Assembly: GCA_027578815.1 (NCBI GenBank)
Contig: JANBTH010000042.1
Span: 1-47,004, forward strand
Reading direction: 5' to 3'
Source: Coemansia sp. RSA 1804
Lineage: Eukaryota > Kickxellomycota > Kickxellomycetes > Kickxellales > Kickxellaceae
DNA: 47,004 nt
Below, in pieces: positions 9,970 through 19,752 of the stretch (its first letter is position 1; each line of letters opens with the position of its first letter). Under the pieces are notes generated by a model, which had not been told where the DNA came from, searched no databases, and saw only the letters and a program-made list of their open reading frames with translations. The position numbers were made by a program, and so were the translations under genes.

Positions 9970-10195
9970 TTAGCGCCTTGTTTGGTTGCCCTGGTCATTA
10001 TGTACTCCATTTAGTCCATTTCGAATTTTATCTTCTAATTCATCCTTTTTATCTCCTAATTCAGCTTTTTTTCTCTTAAACTTTTAAGCCCTCTCTCCAA
10101 TCCAATTTTAGTTTCTTCATTTAGTATTTTTTGCTCCTCTTTAACCTTTTACCAAGTTTTTCTACTTTATCACGTATACCTTGTCCTTCAGGCAT
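9970..10195 (-). pseudogene. Frameshifted coiled-coil remnant
   Basis: Starting at an ATG at 10195, the minus strand reads MPEGQGIRDKVEKLGKRLK. After a frame change it continues EEQKILNEETKIGLERGLK. After another change it reads KAELGDKKDELEDKIRNG and ends at a TAA at 9970-9972. All three pieces are Lys/Glu-rich heptad-like sequence, so they probably come from one coiled-coil protein with at least two indels. Source family unknown. The reading by shifting frames is inference; A-rich DNA can imitate Lys/Glu coils, which limits confidence. Confidence 0.4.
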
Positions 10196-10635
10196 GTTTA
10201 AGGTGTATATAAATTGTTATCTTTCAGAAAAATTTAGAAGAAAAGCTTCAAATTTACTTAAATAATAATAAAAGCAAAAAATGAAAAAGGGAGAATGGAG
10301 CTCCAAAGAAATATTTAGCATTTTTATATCCGCCAGTTTTCTACAAGCTTTTTTGCTTCTACCTACATGAATTTATCAGCAATATTTGTTATTCTATACT
10401 ACTTTTAATTTCTGCATGTTCACGTTTGTCTCTTTCTTTTTCCTTATCTAATTTCATTTATTTCACATTGTTTACAGATTCGTGATATCCATTTTGCCCT
10501 GTTGGTCAGATAATTGTAAATGCAAATATTTAATTAGATTATTAAAACAAATGATACTTCAACATTTGCATACATTTAAAACTCTATTAGCATAAAACAG
10601 TCTACAGCCTATTCAACTCTATACACTTGCTAAAA

Positions 10636-10899
10636 TCAGTGTCTTAAATAAAACAGGCGCAAATGCTGTTTAAGCGAATTCTCAAGTTTACTTTGCCACA
10701 GCTTCTGCTGGCTTTGGAAGTCTGGAGTTTTGTTTTTTTCTAGGTTTTGTAACATATATGTCATTCTCATATCAATTAAGCCCAGGTTCCTTTTACCTTT
10801 TATAACTAAAGTTCCAAGACTACGCTGGTTATTATTAGTATGTGTAGCCATGTTGAAACAACGCTGGTTTATATATAATATGTGTTTGATATTTGCCAA
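10636..10899 (-). pseudogene. Possible coding remnant
   Basis: An open minus-strand frame includes NQRSLGTLVIKGKRNLGLID and ends in a charged helical stretch (DFQSQQKLWQSKLENSLKQH). It lies upstream of, and in the same orientation as, the coiled-coil remnant at 9970-10195; between them (10370-10480) are further Lys/Glu-rich codons broken by stops (for example KERDKREHAEIKSSIE followed by TAA). It may be another part of the same decayed gene. I cannot name a family. Confidence 0.3.
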
Positions 10900-11377
10900 T
10901 AGAATAGGAATGAATGGAAAATATGTCTATCCAAAAAAGATGTATAAAGAACAAAAAGAGAAAAAAGAGTTTCATGAGAGATGCCTGTCCTTTATATTTT
11001 ATTTTTGGACATGTTTCCTTCTTTCCCCAACTAAATTGCTTAATTATTGTTGAATATTGTGTGTATTTTTGTCTTTTTCATATCCGTTTTCATTTCTGTT
11101 TTAAATTTAGTTTTGTTGTATTAATTTAATTTAATTTTTAAGCTATTGCCAGCAACATTTGTCAAGACTACCTAAACTATAGACATTTTTACTTTAGCAT
11201 ACAAAATCCTTGAATGGATAAAAGTAGATATATTGTAGCAACGTCAATAAGTAAGACAATATAAATATTACTGACTAATGTAGGGTTTTATTCTTTAATC
11301 TTACTTGTGCTATTATGTCTGCAGCGTTGCCAGACTTGTGTATTTGTCCTTATTCCTAAAGAAGCATTATGCTACAT

Positions 11378-11554
11378 TTACATTGGTTTGTTGGGCTGTC
11401 CATGGTCTCCCGAACCCTTCAAATCTTTCCACATTTTAATTGCTCTTTGCTTTACTGTGCTTGCAATGGCGTCTTTTAACCCATGTTGCCCTCTTGTACT
11501 ATAAGCATTTTCGCAAAGAATGAGTGTTGACCTTATTTTTCCGTAATTCGACAT
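11378..11554 (-). pseudogene. 58-codon ORF, probably a fragment of a decayed gene
   Basis: ATG at 11554 to TAA at 11378 gives 58 residues with balanced composition, unlike the surrounding A/T noise: STLILCENAYSTRGQHGLK, then DAIASTVKQRAIKMWKDLKG and SGDHGQPNKPM. Past the stop the same frame keeps reading protein-like sequence (HNASLGIRTNTQVWQRCRHN) to about 11290. Upstream, at about 11650-11830, frame-shifted pieces read FNIRIKISTDDA and KQDFWNAIQ. I take this as part of an inactivated minus-strand gene; a real small gene is less likely. Family unrecognised. Confidence 0.4.
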
Positions 11555-12048
11555 TATTTAAATATATTAAAGTAGAAAATGATACAAAGTGACTTGTTGA
11601 AAAGAGAATTTGTCAATAAAGAAAAAGATTCCTTCGGAATTTCCACCTTTTAACGCAATGGCTTGCTTTTTTCTTTGACAATATCAGCTAGTTTTCTCTA
11701 CTATTGGATAGCATTCCAGAAATCCTGTTTAAGCATCATCAGTTGAAATTTTAATACGTATATTGAATAATGGCCCTATTTGTAGAATTTGACTACGTTT
11801 ATCGTCATAATTTGTCATTTGTATTATATCTGCTATTCGTATTGATTTCAGCCAGACTAATTGCAATTTTTTGCGCTTTTTTCTTTGTTTACTTGTACTT
11901 GTGGAAACATTGTGTTCTATTGGTTAATTAATATAAAACATTAAAACGCTGATAAATTCAATAAGTATATAATATAATTAAACTTTGTATATTTAAACGT
12001 AACATATAATCCAACCACAGTATCTATCTTGTATATAGTTACAGTTGC

Positions 12049-12249
12049 TTAGCGCCGTGAGACCCTGGTAGAGAATTCAACCGTAGTGTGTATTTCCTCA
12101 TTAGGTTTCCGTTTGCTTTTGGCTCTCACTTCTCTAGGAAGCGAAGCTCTACTTTTGTGTGTTTTAGAGCGTGTATGTTCTACTTTAACTGAAATACTTA
12201 CTGACTTCACTCCTCTTGGAATATCAAAACACATGATAGCTTTATGCAA
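12049..12249 (-). pseudogene. Possible coding remnant
   Basis: An open minus-strand frame with in-frame ATG at about 12234 reads MCFDIPRGVKSVSISVKVEH and later PREVRAKSKRKPNEEIHTTV, ending VSRR-stop. Just upstream, in another frame, PPRIRKIQAIKAY is readable before a stop. The end of this frame shares the 12-mer GGCGCTAAGCAA with the end of the remnant at 9970. Same orientation as the other remnants. No family recognised. Confidence 0.3.
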
Positions 12250-12940
12250 TAATAAAAACTTTAGTATGCCTTGATAGCTTGAATTTTACGAATTCGAGGA
12301 GGTGAATTTAAAGTTGAATTATATCTTGGAAAATAAAGGAAAAGAAAAAAGAAGCAAAGGGTGTACCAGCGCTTGGTATTTATATTAAACTTTTTGCTGA
12401 TTTATGAAGAATTTCCCCATTTTAATTACCAATATTGGGAATGACTACTACGCTCTTCATTAAACTGTGCAAAAGTATTTGTTTTAAAAGTAAAAAACAT
12501 AACATCCTTGTATCAAGTGGCAGGGTAGTCTGCAAAAGAGACACCTTACATTACAGGGCAGGTAAGCGCACCCTGCTTAGTGAATATATGTTATTCTGGT
12601 TTACTCCAAAAGAATGTCGCCCAAACACAAACACTTGCCAAACACGGAATGTGGATAATACAGAAGCTGGGTATATGGCCCAACAAAATCCACTTTCAAT
12701 ATAAGATCAGTGGTTTTATTCCCAATACCCCAATATTGAGTGTATCACGTTTACGGAAATGAAAGGGGTTGGGCTCTGTTTTTCATGTTTCCTCTTGACT
12801 GGCAAGCATTCTAGCACTAGCAATGTGTGCGCTGGGCTTTCTATTACAAAAAATAAGGTTTTAAGTCTATTGTACATGGAAATATGCAAGCAACATAGAA
12901 ATGTAGCCATACCGGTAGCAAAAAAGTCAATAGTGGACTA

Positions 12941-14165
12941 CTAATTATGACAGAGCTCGTTGTAGTTCTTGTAGCTGATGGGGAAGCGCATGCCGTTGCC
13001 GACCTGCGTGCGAACGGGAACAAACCACAGTGTCCAGCGAGGGCCAAAAATCTGCTTCAGGTTCTTCTTTGCGCCAAGGTCAAACAAATTGACGTGCTTT
13101 TTGCCTGAGCCCCGGCTGTCGTGTTCTTGTCTAAAGTTGTTGCGCTCGTAGCTTTCAATCGTGGTCAGATTGTTCAGAGTGAGGTATATGTGGAATCCGA
13201 AAAAGCCAATCAGCGCCATAGTGAACGCCAGCGATAGGATTATCAAGAAGAGCGGCGTAATATCGATTTCGGCTGATCCAGGAGCATTGAAGATAAGCCT
13301 GAGGTAAAACACCAGCGAGGTCACTGCAATGTCGAGGCAGTACAACGTGGAGTAGGCTATGAACAGCAAGAAAGACTTCTGGTTATTGAAGCCAACACAG
13401 TTGTTAATCCACGGACAGTGATGGTCCATCTTGAGGACGCAGACGCCGCAGACACTGCAGTGGTGGGCTCGGTCGGGCTTGGGAAGATTGCATTTCAAAC
13501 AGTACCGCGGCTCGCCATTGTCCTTCACGGTGATTGCGTACATGAACTCGGAGCGCCGCATCTGTTCCTCGTTAAGCGGCGTGCTGTCGTTGTCGCTGCA
13601 GTTGCCGTTGTCGAACGAGCCGCGCGCGCTCTCTTCAGAGCTCAGGCTTTCCTGGTCGTCGGCCATCCGTACGCTCGAGTCTGCGCGCGTGCGTGCGCTT
13701 TCTGCGGGGCGGGAGGGAACGCGAATGTACGGGCCGTTTCTGCTGAAGCTGCTGCTCTCAGCGGCACCTGCACCCGCTTGGCTACCAGCAACAACCGGGT
13801 TCCCTGGACTGACAAAAACACATCCAATGTAGCTCCACGCAGACAGCACCCACAGCGCGTATATCAGCGCCCCGAGAATCACAGCTACTCGCCTCATCCC
13901 AAAAAAGCCACCCAGCATACAATAAAAACAAAGAGTATGATTTAGTGCAATGCTGGCAGAATAGACGCATTCTTCATAAAGCAATGAAGAGTGAAATCCA
14001 ATACTTACCAAGCCATGAACTTTCTTTGTGGATTAGCGGAAGTATCGACATTGTGTATCCAACAAGCGACCACCCGAACAACGCAAGAGTAAGAATAACG
14101 GGAATGACACCAAGCGCCTTAAAGACCTTGCGTCGATTCCACGGAATGCAGCAGATGCGGTCCAT
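12941..14165 (-). CDS. PFA3: DHHC palmitoyltransferase, PFA3 / ZDHHC2-15-20 type
   Basis: Protein S-acyltransferase that moves palmitate from CoA to cysteines of membrane proteins; the yeast relative Pfa3 acts at the vacuole on Vac8. Exons are 14009-14165 and 12941-13884. The 124-base intron has donor GTAAGT, an ACTAA branch-like site and acceptor GAGTAG; splicing gives 366 residues and joins ...ESSWL to AVILGALIYALW. Four membrane segments: two near the N-terminus, two after the catalytic domain. The Cys-rich domain starts RYCLKCNLPKPDRAHHCSVC at about 180; the catalytic DHHC is at about 206 (KMDHHCPWINNCVGF). TTIE follows at about 293, and the C-terminal NLFDLG...NLKQIFGP matches ZDHHC2/15. 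An unusually long acidic Ser-rich loop (about residues 85-170) separates the second membrane segment from the Cys-rich domain. The subfamily call is by overall resemblance. Confidence 0.9.
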
Positions 14166-14544
14166 TTGTCGTCGCGCTGCAATTAACGAGGCCAGTAACA
14201 GTAGAGTACAACTTTACAAGAAAAAGCAGCACGGCATTCAATACCCTTGAATGAAAGCTTAAAGAGGAAAAAGAAGAAAAAAAAGCAAGTAGTATAATGA
14301 GAAAAGGGGATAAAGAGAAGGAAAAGAGGGCATGAGAACTTTCCGTGATAAAAAAGATTTGGATAGAAGAGAACAAAGCGGCCTGAGCTGAATTGATTGA
14401 TAGAAACACATCAATTGCTGCACAATCCCCTCCTGTTTGCCAAGACAAAGAAAGAAATCCTTGCCATCACTTTTATTTTGTGCGCTTCAAGTAAAAAAAG
14501 CTCATCTAGTAGACAACAAACTAAAAAAGAGCCACATTCTGCTT
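14166..14544. other. Promoter region of the palmitoyltransferase gene
   Basis: 379 bases between the palmitoyltransferase ATG (14165) and the stop of the next minus-strand gene (14545). Purine-rich runs at 14255-14330. No coding frame is supported and no clear TATA box is seen. Confidence 0.5.
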
Positions 14545-15288
14545 CTAGATATACAATGCTAGACATATTGCAGCCACAGCACACCATCCCCAGAGCCAGT
14601 CCAGACTAATAGCGCCAGCTGCTCTATTGACTATGCTCACGCGGTACATGGGCGTCCATGTATCGCTTGCAGTTTCTGCAGCCGCACTAATAGCGTTGCT
14701 TACTTCGGACGGCTGATTGACCGGATAATCCACCGTGCTGACAACGGGAAGCCCATCGGGTCCGATTAGCCGAATCCGAGTCCTGATATGTGGCGAATCT
14801 GGCAGCAGTCCACCCTCATCGGTACTTGTACTTGTATCGTCGTCCTCCAGATTGTGCTCTTCGGGATTCATCAGATAGTAGGTACATTTCTGTATGCACA
14901 TCTGGATCAGCTCATCCGGCTCGTCCTTGCAATCGTTGTGGCATTTCTGTGTGCGTTCAACAATCTCCTCATCGCTTAGCTCCCTCTGGAGACAGGATTC
15001 TCGACATCGAGAGCCCGAACATCCGCTTAGGCATTTGACCATTGAGTTTCCTTTGTCGTTGCCGCTCCGATGTAGCTTCAACATATCTGCGCGTATGGGT
15101 CTTTCATTGCCACTCGTTTGTTTTCTTGTGCCAGACAAGATGAACGATGCTTCTGAGCCCGATGCTGTTGTTGTTGTTGCTAGTGATGTGCTAAATGCAG
15201 TTGGCGACGATGTGCTATCTGCTGTAGCTAACCGGATTATTACTGCAGCGGCTAATATTCGTACCCATTGCGCGTTTCGTAGACACAT
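14545..15288 (-). CDS. Secreted, probably GPI-anchored CX3C cysteine protein (larger of two)
   Basis: 247 residues from the ATG at 15288. That start is chosen because it gives a classic signal peptide, MCLRNAQWVRILAAAVIIRL followed by ATADS. Then comes a Ser/Thr-rich stretch (about 24-70), likely O-glycosylated. The cysteine domain (about 80-140) has two CX3C pairs: CLSGCSGSRCRESC (CX3C-X4-CX3C), then CHNDC...CIQKC (CX3C-X10-CX3C). After an acidic spacer and a domain with IRLIGPDGLPVVSTVDYP, it ends in an uncharged hydrophobic tail (LDWLWGWCAVAAICLALYI), as in GPI-anchored proteins. It lies 492 bases from a smaller relative on the same strand. Probably a cell-wall or plasma-membrane surface protein; function unknown and family not recognised. 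Confidence 0.75.
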   Translation of the reverse strand: MCLRNAQWVRILAAAVIIRLATADSTSSPTAFSTSLATTTTASGSEASFILSGTRKQTSGNERPIRADMLKLHRSGNDKGNSMVKCLSGCSGSRCRESCLQRELSDEEIVERTQKCHNDCKDEPDELIQMCIQKCTYYLMNPEEHNLEDDDTSTSTDEGGLLPDSPHIRTRIRLIGPDGLPVVSTVDYPVNQPSEVSNAISAAAETASDTWTPMYRVSIVNRAAGAISLDWLWGWCAVAAICLALYI

Positions 15289-15780
15289 CGTATTTTTGCA
15301 TTTATACATGCAGCTCATAAAAAATTGAATGCAGGATCTGATAAATGTGAACTTGTAGAGACAGATATGAGATGTTAAAAACCCGGCTAAAGAATTGATG
15401 AATAATAAAATAGAATAGAATAAAAGAATGCCCATACGATTTTGAGCGCTTTTCCTCATTTGCTTTGCCATCTGTATTCCATGCCATGTCTATTGCAAAA
15501 TTCTGAAACCATTGAGCCTGACATTGTATTTCTGATGAAAAAGAATAAGAAAATTCATGTAGCTAACAAGTGAGGCCATGTGTGCACGATCAAAAGCAAA
15601 GAGGTAAAATAACGCATTAACTGTGAAACCAGATTAACTGACAAAATTGAAAAATATGGAGAGACATTCTGATTCTCTCCGCTAAGGGTAACCTTTTTTT
15701 TACTCGTTCATTTATTAATTAGACGCTCCACTTTCAATCAGCGCATGTTGTCTAACGATAACAACAACAAAAAATAAAGG
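15289..15780. other. Spacer between the two CX3C protein genes
   Basis: 492 AT-rich bases that should hold the promoter of the 14545-15288 gene and the 3' region of the 15781-16257 gene. The frame of the downstream gene is open some way into it through further ATG codons (for example at about 15309), but only the ATG at 15288 places a signal peptide at the N-terminus. Nothing else is seen. Confidence 0.5.
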
Positions 15781-16257
15781 TTAAACCAGCCACGCAACAA
15801 CAACCACTACCAGCATGGAACAGATGGTCGTAAAGTAGTGAATAGAAAAGCTGTGCGTGCAGGAACTGCTATGTGTCCGCCAGTTCAAAGGAAGGTTACC
15901 ATTGATGTCTTGCTTTCTGGGGAGTTTCCTTGAAGCAACGCCAGGCACACCCAGACATCTAGCACGGCAGCTTTGGTCGGTGTCCTTGCACTCGTTAATG
16001 CATCCCACCTCCTCGTTCTGCTTTTTGATGGCCGCATTGCTTTCTGCTTGTGGAATAGGACCTGACTCGCTTGATTTGTCTTGCGGAATGCGGTTGCCAT
16101 CTTCGTCGACTGGATCCAGCTCGTCTGCAAGGTCTGGGCGCATCCCCAAAAGTCCCTTGATGTCTTCGTCTCCGTCCTGAAGCTTATTCTCAGCTGCCAC
16201 AGCAACACTTATCGCTAGGATTGCGGCAAAAATAATATACATAGTGTTCATTCTCAT
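15781..16257 (-). CDS. Secreted, probably GPI-anchored CX3C cysteine protein (smaller of two)
   Basis: 158 residues from the ATG at 16257 (a second ATG at 16251 is nearly as good). The N-terminus, MRMNTMYIIFAAILAISVAV then AAEN, is a signal peptide. An acidic stretch follows, then one CX3C-X6-CX3C motif, CINECKDTDQSCRARC, followed by L-G-V-P. The C-terminus (TTICSMLVVVVVAWLV) is a hydrophobic tail ending at the stop, as for a GPI signal. The motif aligns with the first motif of the downstream neighbour (CLSGCSGSRCRESC followed by L), so the two are probably diverged tandem copies. Role unknown; a surface or wall protein is the likely class. Confidence 0.72.
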   Translation of the reverse strand: MRMNTMYIIFAAILAISVAVAAENKLQDGDEDIKGLLGMRPDLADELDPVDEDGNRIPQDKSSESGPIPQAESNAAIKKQNEEVGCINECKDTDQSCRARCLGVPGVASRKLPRKQDINGNLPLNWRTHSSSCTHSFSIHYFTTICSMLVVVVVAWLV

Positions 16258-16486
16258 TTTCAATCCGTACAAAGGTAGCGCTACTATATTTTAACAATAT
16301 AAAAGTCTGATCGACAACTGCCAGACAAAAGAAAAAATGAAATAAGCGTCAAAGATGACAGTTTTGTAACAGCAGATAGTGTGCAATTGAAAGAACGCAT
16401 GCGAAATATTATTTAAACATATGGTGAAATGTATTAATTCGTTTAATAGAGCAATATGCAAAAAAGCAAGGTCCCCAAATAATAAC

Positions 16487-16492
16487 AAAAAA
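16487..16492 (-). terminator. Pol III terminator of tRNA-Gln
   Basis: A run of six T on the minus strand, five bases after the 3' end of the tRNA at 16498. Confidence 0.75.
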
Positions 16493-16497
16493 TTTGA

Positions 16498-16569
16498 GGT
16501 CCTGCCGAGATTCGAACTCGGGTGGCGGGAATCAAAATCCCGAATGATAACCAGCTACATCACAGAACC
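16498..16569 (-). tRNA. tRNA-Gln (anticodon UUG)
   Basis: 72 bases, no intron. The acceptor arms GGTTCTG and CAGGACC pair over 7 positions with one G-U. The anticodon stem CGGGA/TCCCG closes the loop TTTTGAT, anticodon TTG. The T arm is CCGAG-TTCGAAT-CTCGG. D arm and variable loop are of normal size. It sits in the spacer between the CX3C gene and the zinc transporter. Confidence 0.93.
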
Positions 16570-17444
16570 CTTGAATCCAAAACAGACCAAATGCCCGCAT
16601 ACAACCGCTGCAAAATTGAAAATGTAGTGTCTCATAGGATATACCTTTTCACAAAGTCTGTTCAAAGGTTACAGCAATTAGCCATATTATGACATGATAT
16701 GATATGGAAATGACAAATGATGACATCGCTCCATGCCCGCTGTGAGTATATGAAAAATAAAAGCCGATATCTCTCACATTCCATCTCTCTTTCGATCCAC
16801 GTGTGACACGGAGGTAAAAAAAAAGAATGTCAAGTGGAGAAAAGAGGGAAGGATAAAAGTGATGTTGTCTGGACAGGGCAAGTGGGAGTCATTTGAAACA
16901 AAGTCACTTGCTGTAAAGGCAGCAACAGCCGCCAAGCCGAACAAATGAAAGACCGCCGAAACACAGTGGGAGCAAAAAGAAACCAGACAATATATGCTTT
17001 GCTTTAGAATCTCGGAGAATCCGGCCGCCAGGGAAGGGCGCAGCGGGTTTTCTCTTCTTTCATTTGATTTTACGCCAGCTATTCTTAGACCCACGACCCA
17101 AAAAAAGCAAGCAGACAAAAAGTACAAAAAGCCACTTTCTTTGCTTTGTGTTTTACCACACTTTCACTTTTCGCTCTTTGCAACTGCAGGTTCTAACAGT
17201 GTCCCTTTTTCCCACTCTTACTTTTCTATTCTCTTTTTGTTTTTTCTTTCTTTTTATAGCCTTGTTTTTATATACTCTGTCTGGTTGTTTCTCTGTTGCT
17301 ACTCCACCTCAGCGCCCTGTTTTCCTTAGCTTTCCTCGTTTGTCGAATTGCAGTCCTTGTTGGACTCTTTCCAGAAATTCTACTTTTGTCTCTTTCAAAA
17401 CAGAACACACACAAACAACACACCGCTGCCGGTAGAGCACAGAA
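16570..17444. other. Spacer upstream of the zinc transporter
   Basis: 875 bases between the tRNA and the zinc transporter ATG, with ATGACATGATATGATATGG repeats near 16689-16708. From 17200 the strand becomes strongly pyrimidine-rich, as is common upstream of fungal start sites; TTTTTATATA at 17266-17275 is a TATA candidate for the transporter. Frames here are not supported as genes. Confidence 0.5.
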
Positions 17445-19665
17445 ATGAAATTGTCACGCTCTGCCAAGGTGAGCATTATGCTTTTTCTGAGCTCGACAAT
17501 GTTCTTTGTCGAGTTGGTTATCGGTATCATTGCTGGGTCAATCACTCTTGTCGCAGACTCGTTCCACATGCTCAATGACGTGCTTGGCATGGTCATCGCC
17601 CTGTGGGCAATAAAGGTACGTATAAAGATCTTTTACTGCTTGGTGACCTTTTGTGGCAATTCTCCTTCTCTTACTACATGCTACTGTCGCTGGTGATTTT
17701 ATCATTTCTTTGCTGGCTTGTGAAAGATCGTTATCGGGAATGGAAAAAGCCCATGTTTTGATGGCATTGTATGTACTATACGCCAACAAGTCACCACTAC
17801 CACTATACGATGAATACATTATGTGTTACTATATATGCATGTGGCTTGGATGATAGGTTGCAAGTTCTGACAAGACAGTTCCAAACAACACATTCGGGTG
17901 GCAGCGTGCAGAGATCCTGGGAGCGCTTACAAACGGCGTACTTCTTCTTGGGCTGTGTCTGACCATCTACATTGACGCAGTTGAGCGGTTTATTAGCATA
18001 CAGGAGGTCAAGGCCCCAAAGCTGGTCATGATTGTTGGATGCATTGGCCTGACGTTTAATCTGATGGGACTGGTGCTATTCCACGAACATGGCCATGGCC
18101 ACAGCCACGGACACAGCCACGGACACAGCCACGATGATGAGGAGTCGGTTGCCAACGAGGAGGATGCGCTGATTGGACCTAGTGCTCGGGGATTCGACGA
18201 TAGAGGAACCGAAGCCCACACTCAGGCCAAGTATGCCTCGATTGAGATGCCTCCCAGCGCCGCCACTGCCTCGTCAATGCGTATTGCTTATCTGCAGCAG
18301 AACTCAAGTGCGATAAACAACAGGTCTATCATCGGCGTTCCCCATCCAGTATATACCCACCAGGCCATAATCGAGTCGGCACAGCAAATGCAGGGCGAGG
18401 CAGCAGGCGAAGAAGAATCAGGCGCTGCCTCTTCTGCAGAGGCTAGCATCCGGTCGTCACCAAGAGTGGTCTCACATGGATCCACCAGCTCCTACGCAAG
18501 CCAGAACAACCAGATTCGGCAGAAGCAACACACGCATGGAGACATCCACCCAATTGTACCAAAACACAGCCACGGTCACGGCCACAGCCACGGCCACAGT
18601 CATCATCAGAAGAGAAAGAAGAGCAAGAAGCAAGGCCATGGAACCGGCGGCCATTTAAACATGCATGGCGTTTGGCTGCATGTGTTTGGGGATTGTATCA
18701 CAAACATTGCCGTTATAATCAGCGGGCTGGTCATTTGGAAGGCTGAGGGACACTGGCGCTTTTACTTTGATCCGGCAATCTCAATTCTCATCAACACGCT
18801 CATTGTGTGGATTACAGTTCCGCTAGTCAAGAGCGCATCGTTTATTCTGCTCAATGGCGTCCCTGGCAGCGTTGATATGGACGACCTGCGCAAAGATCTC
18901 CTGGCGATACCCAATGTTCTGAATATCCATGATCTTCACGTGTGGCAGCTGTCGGATACAAAGAACGTTGCCTCCGTCCACGTGCTGATTGACCGTCCGC
19001 CATCGCACCAATGCATACATAACAGCAATGCGTCGAGCGAGGCCAATCTGTCAAGCCGTGGCCACGAAGCAATCGATTCAAGCGAGAATCCAACGCCTCT
19101 GATAAGCACGCGCCCTGCACGCCTCGTTTCACGGAATGGCCACCCTACCTCACTGCACTATCCCGGCGCCGTAGATATGGATTGTCTGTACATGGAAGTT
19201 GCACTCCAGGTCAAGCAGGTGATGCACAGCTACGGGATCCACTCGACTACGATCCAGCCAGAGTTTGTTGTCGGTCAGCCAGTCAGCGTGGCTACCAGAA
19301 AGCGCCCGGCTTCTGACGCAACGTCGACAGAAACTGTTGCTGCACTCTCGCCAAGTGCATGTGTCGATGACTACCCCAATGCCGGGGCTGGCGATGAATA
19401 CCAGGCGAGTGCTGGGCGCGAAGGCTCTGTATTCAGCCGAGTAGCTGTTGTTCCAGACAGCGCAGAGCCAGACGACCGTGCAAACGACAGCTCTGCAACC
19501 ATCGGACCGTGTCTACTGGTGTGCAACAACAGCAGAGGCTGTCTGCCTAGTTCGTGCTGCCCGGGAGAGACTCCGATCAAGGTGGCAGCGCCAGGCAGCA
19601 CCGTCTCCTCCCATGACAACAATAACAGCAACAACAACGGTGGCAACAACAACAGTGGCAACTAA
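17445..19665 (+). CDS. ZRC1: Vacuolar zinc/cation transporter of the CDF family, Zrc1/Cot1 type
   Basis: Cation diffusion facilitator that exchanges Zn(II) for protons, normally loading zinc into the vacuole. Exons are 17445-17615 and 17857-19665; the 241-base intron has donor GTACGT and acceptor GATAG, joining ...ALWAIK to VASSDK and giving 659 residues. Six membrane segments in the family order. The zinc site is read from HMLND in TM2 (H41, D45) and HVFGD in TM5 (H332, D336). Characteristic sequences include GWQRAEILGALTNGVLLLGL and SLVADSFHMLND-type TM2. Two His-rich cytosolic stretches, HGHGHSHGHSHGHSH (about 135-150) and a similar one at about 296-308, fit the metal-sensing loop. The C-terminal domain (DLHVWQLSD, GIHSTTIQPEFV) is present, then a long tail with CLPSSCCPG and a Ser/Asn-rich end. 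The loop between TM4 and TM5 is much longer than in yeast. Confidence 0.94.
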
Positions 19666-19752
19666 ATGAGCTTCTGCTACCACTTCCCTTCTCTTTTTTC
19701 TTTAGTCTCTTGACAACGAGATTTTGATTGATCTGTACATCCCATTCCCAAA

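Larger units (their letters stand above)
9221..12940. other. AT-rich region with broken coding remnants
   Basis: 3.7 kb between the Mpv17-like gene and the palmitoyltransferase gene, visibly more AT-rich than its neighbours. No intact gene is supported. Several minus-strand stretches read like protein in locally shifting frames with scattered stops; they are listed separately. The rest is A/T runs with no recognisable long terminal repeats, transposase or inverted termini that I can see by eye. Confidence 0.55.

Noticed and set aside
12415..12740. Possible inverted termini (CCAATATTGGG near 12430, CCAATATTGAG near 12730)
   Set aside because: The match is short, mostly a self-palindrome, and does not extend into the flanks; no target-site duplication.
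16774..17127. 117-codon minus-strand frame upstream of the zinc transporter
   Set aside because: Starts at a non-ATG codon, hydrophobic/Phe-rich because of pyrimidine tracts, no homology recognisable.
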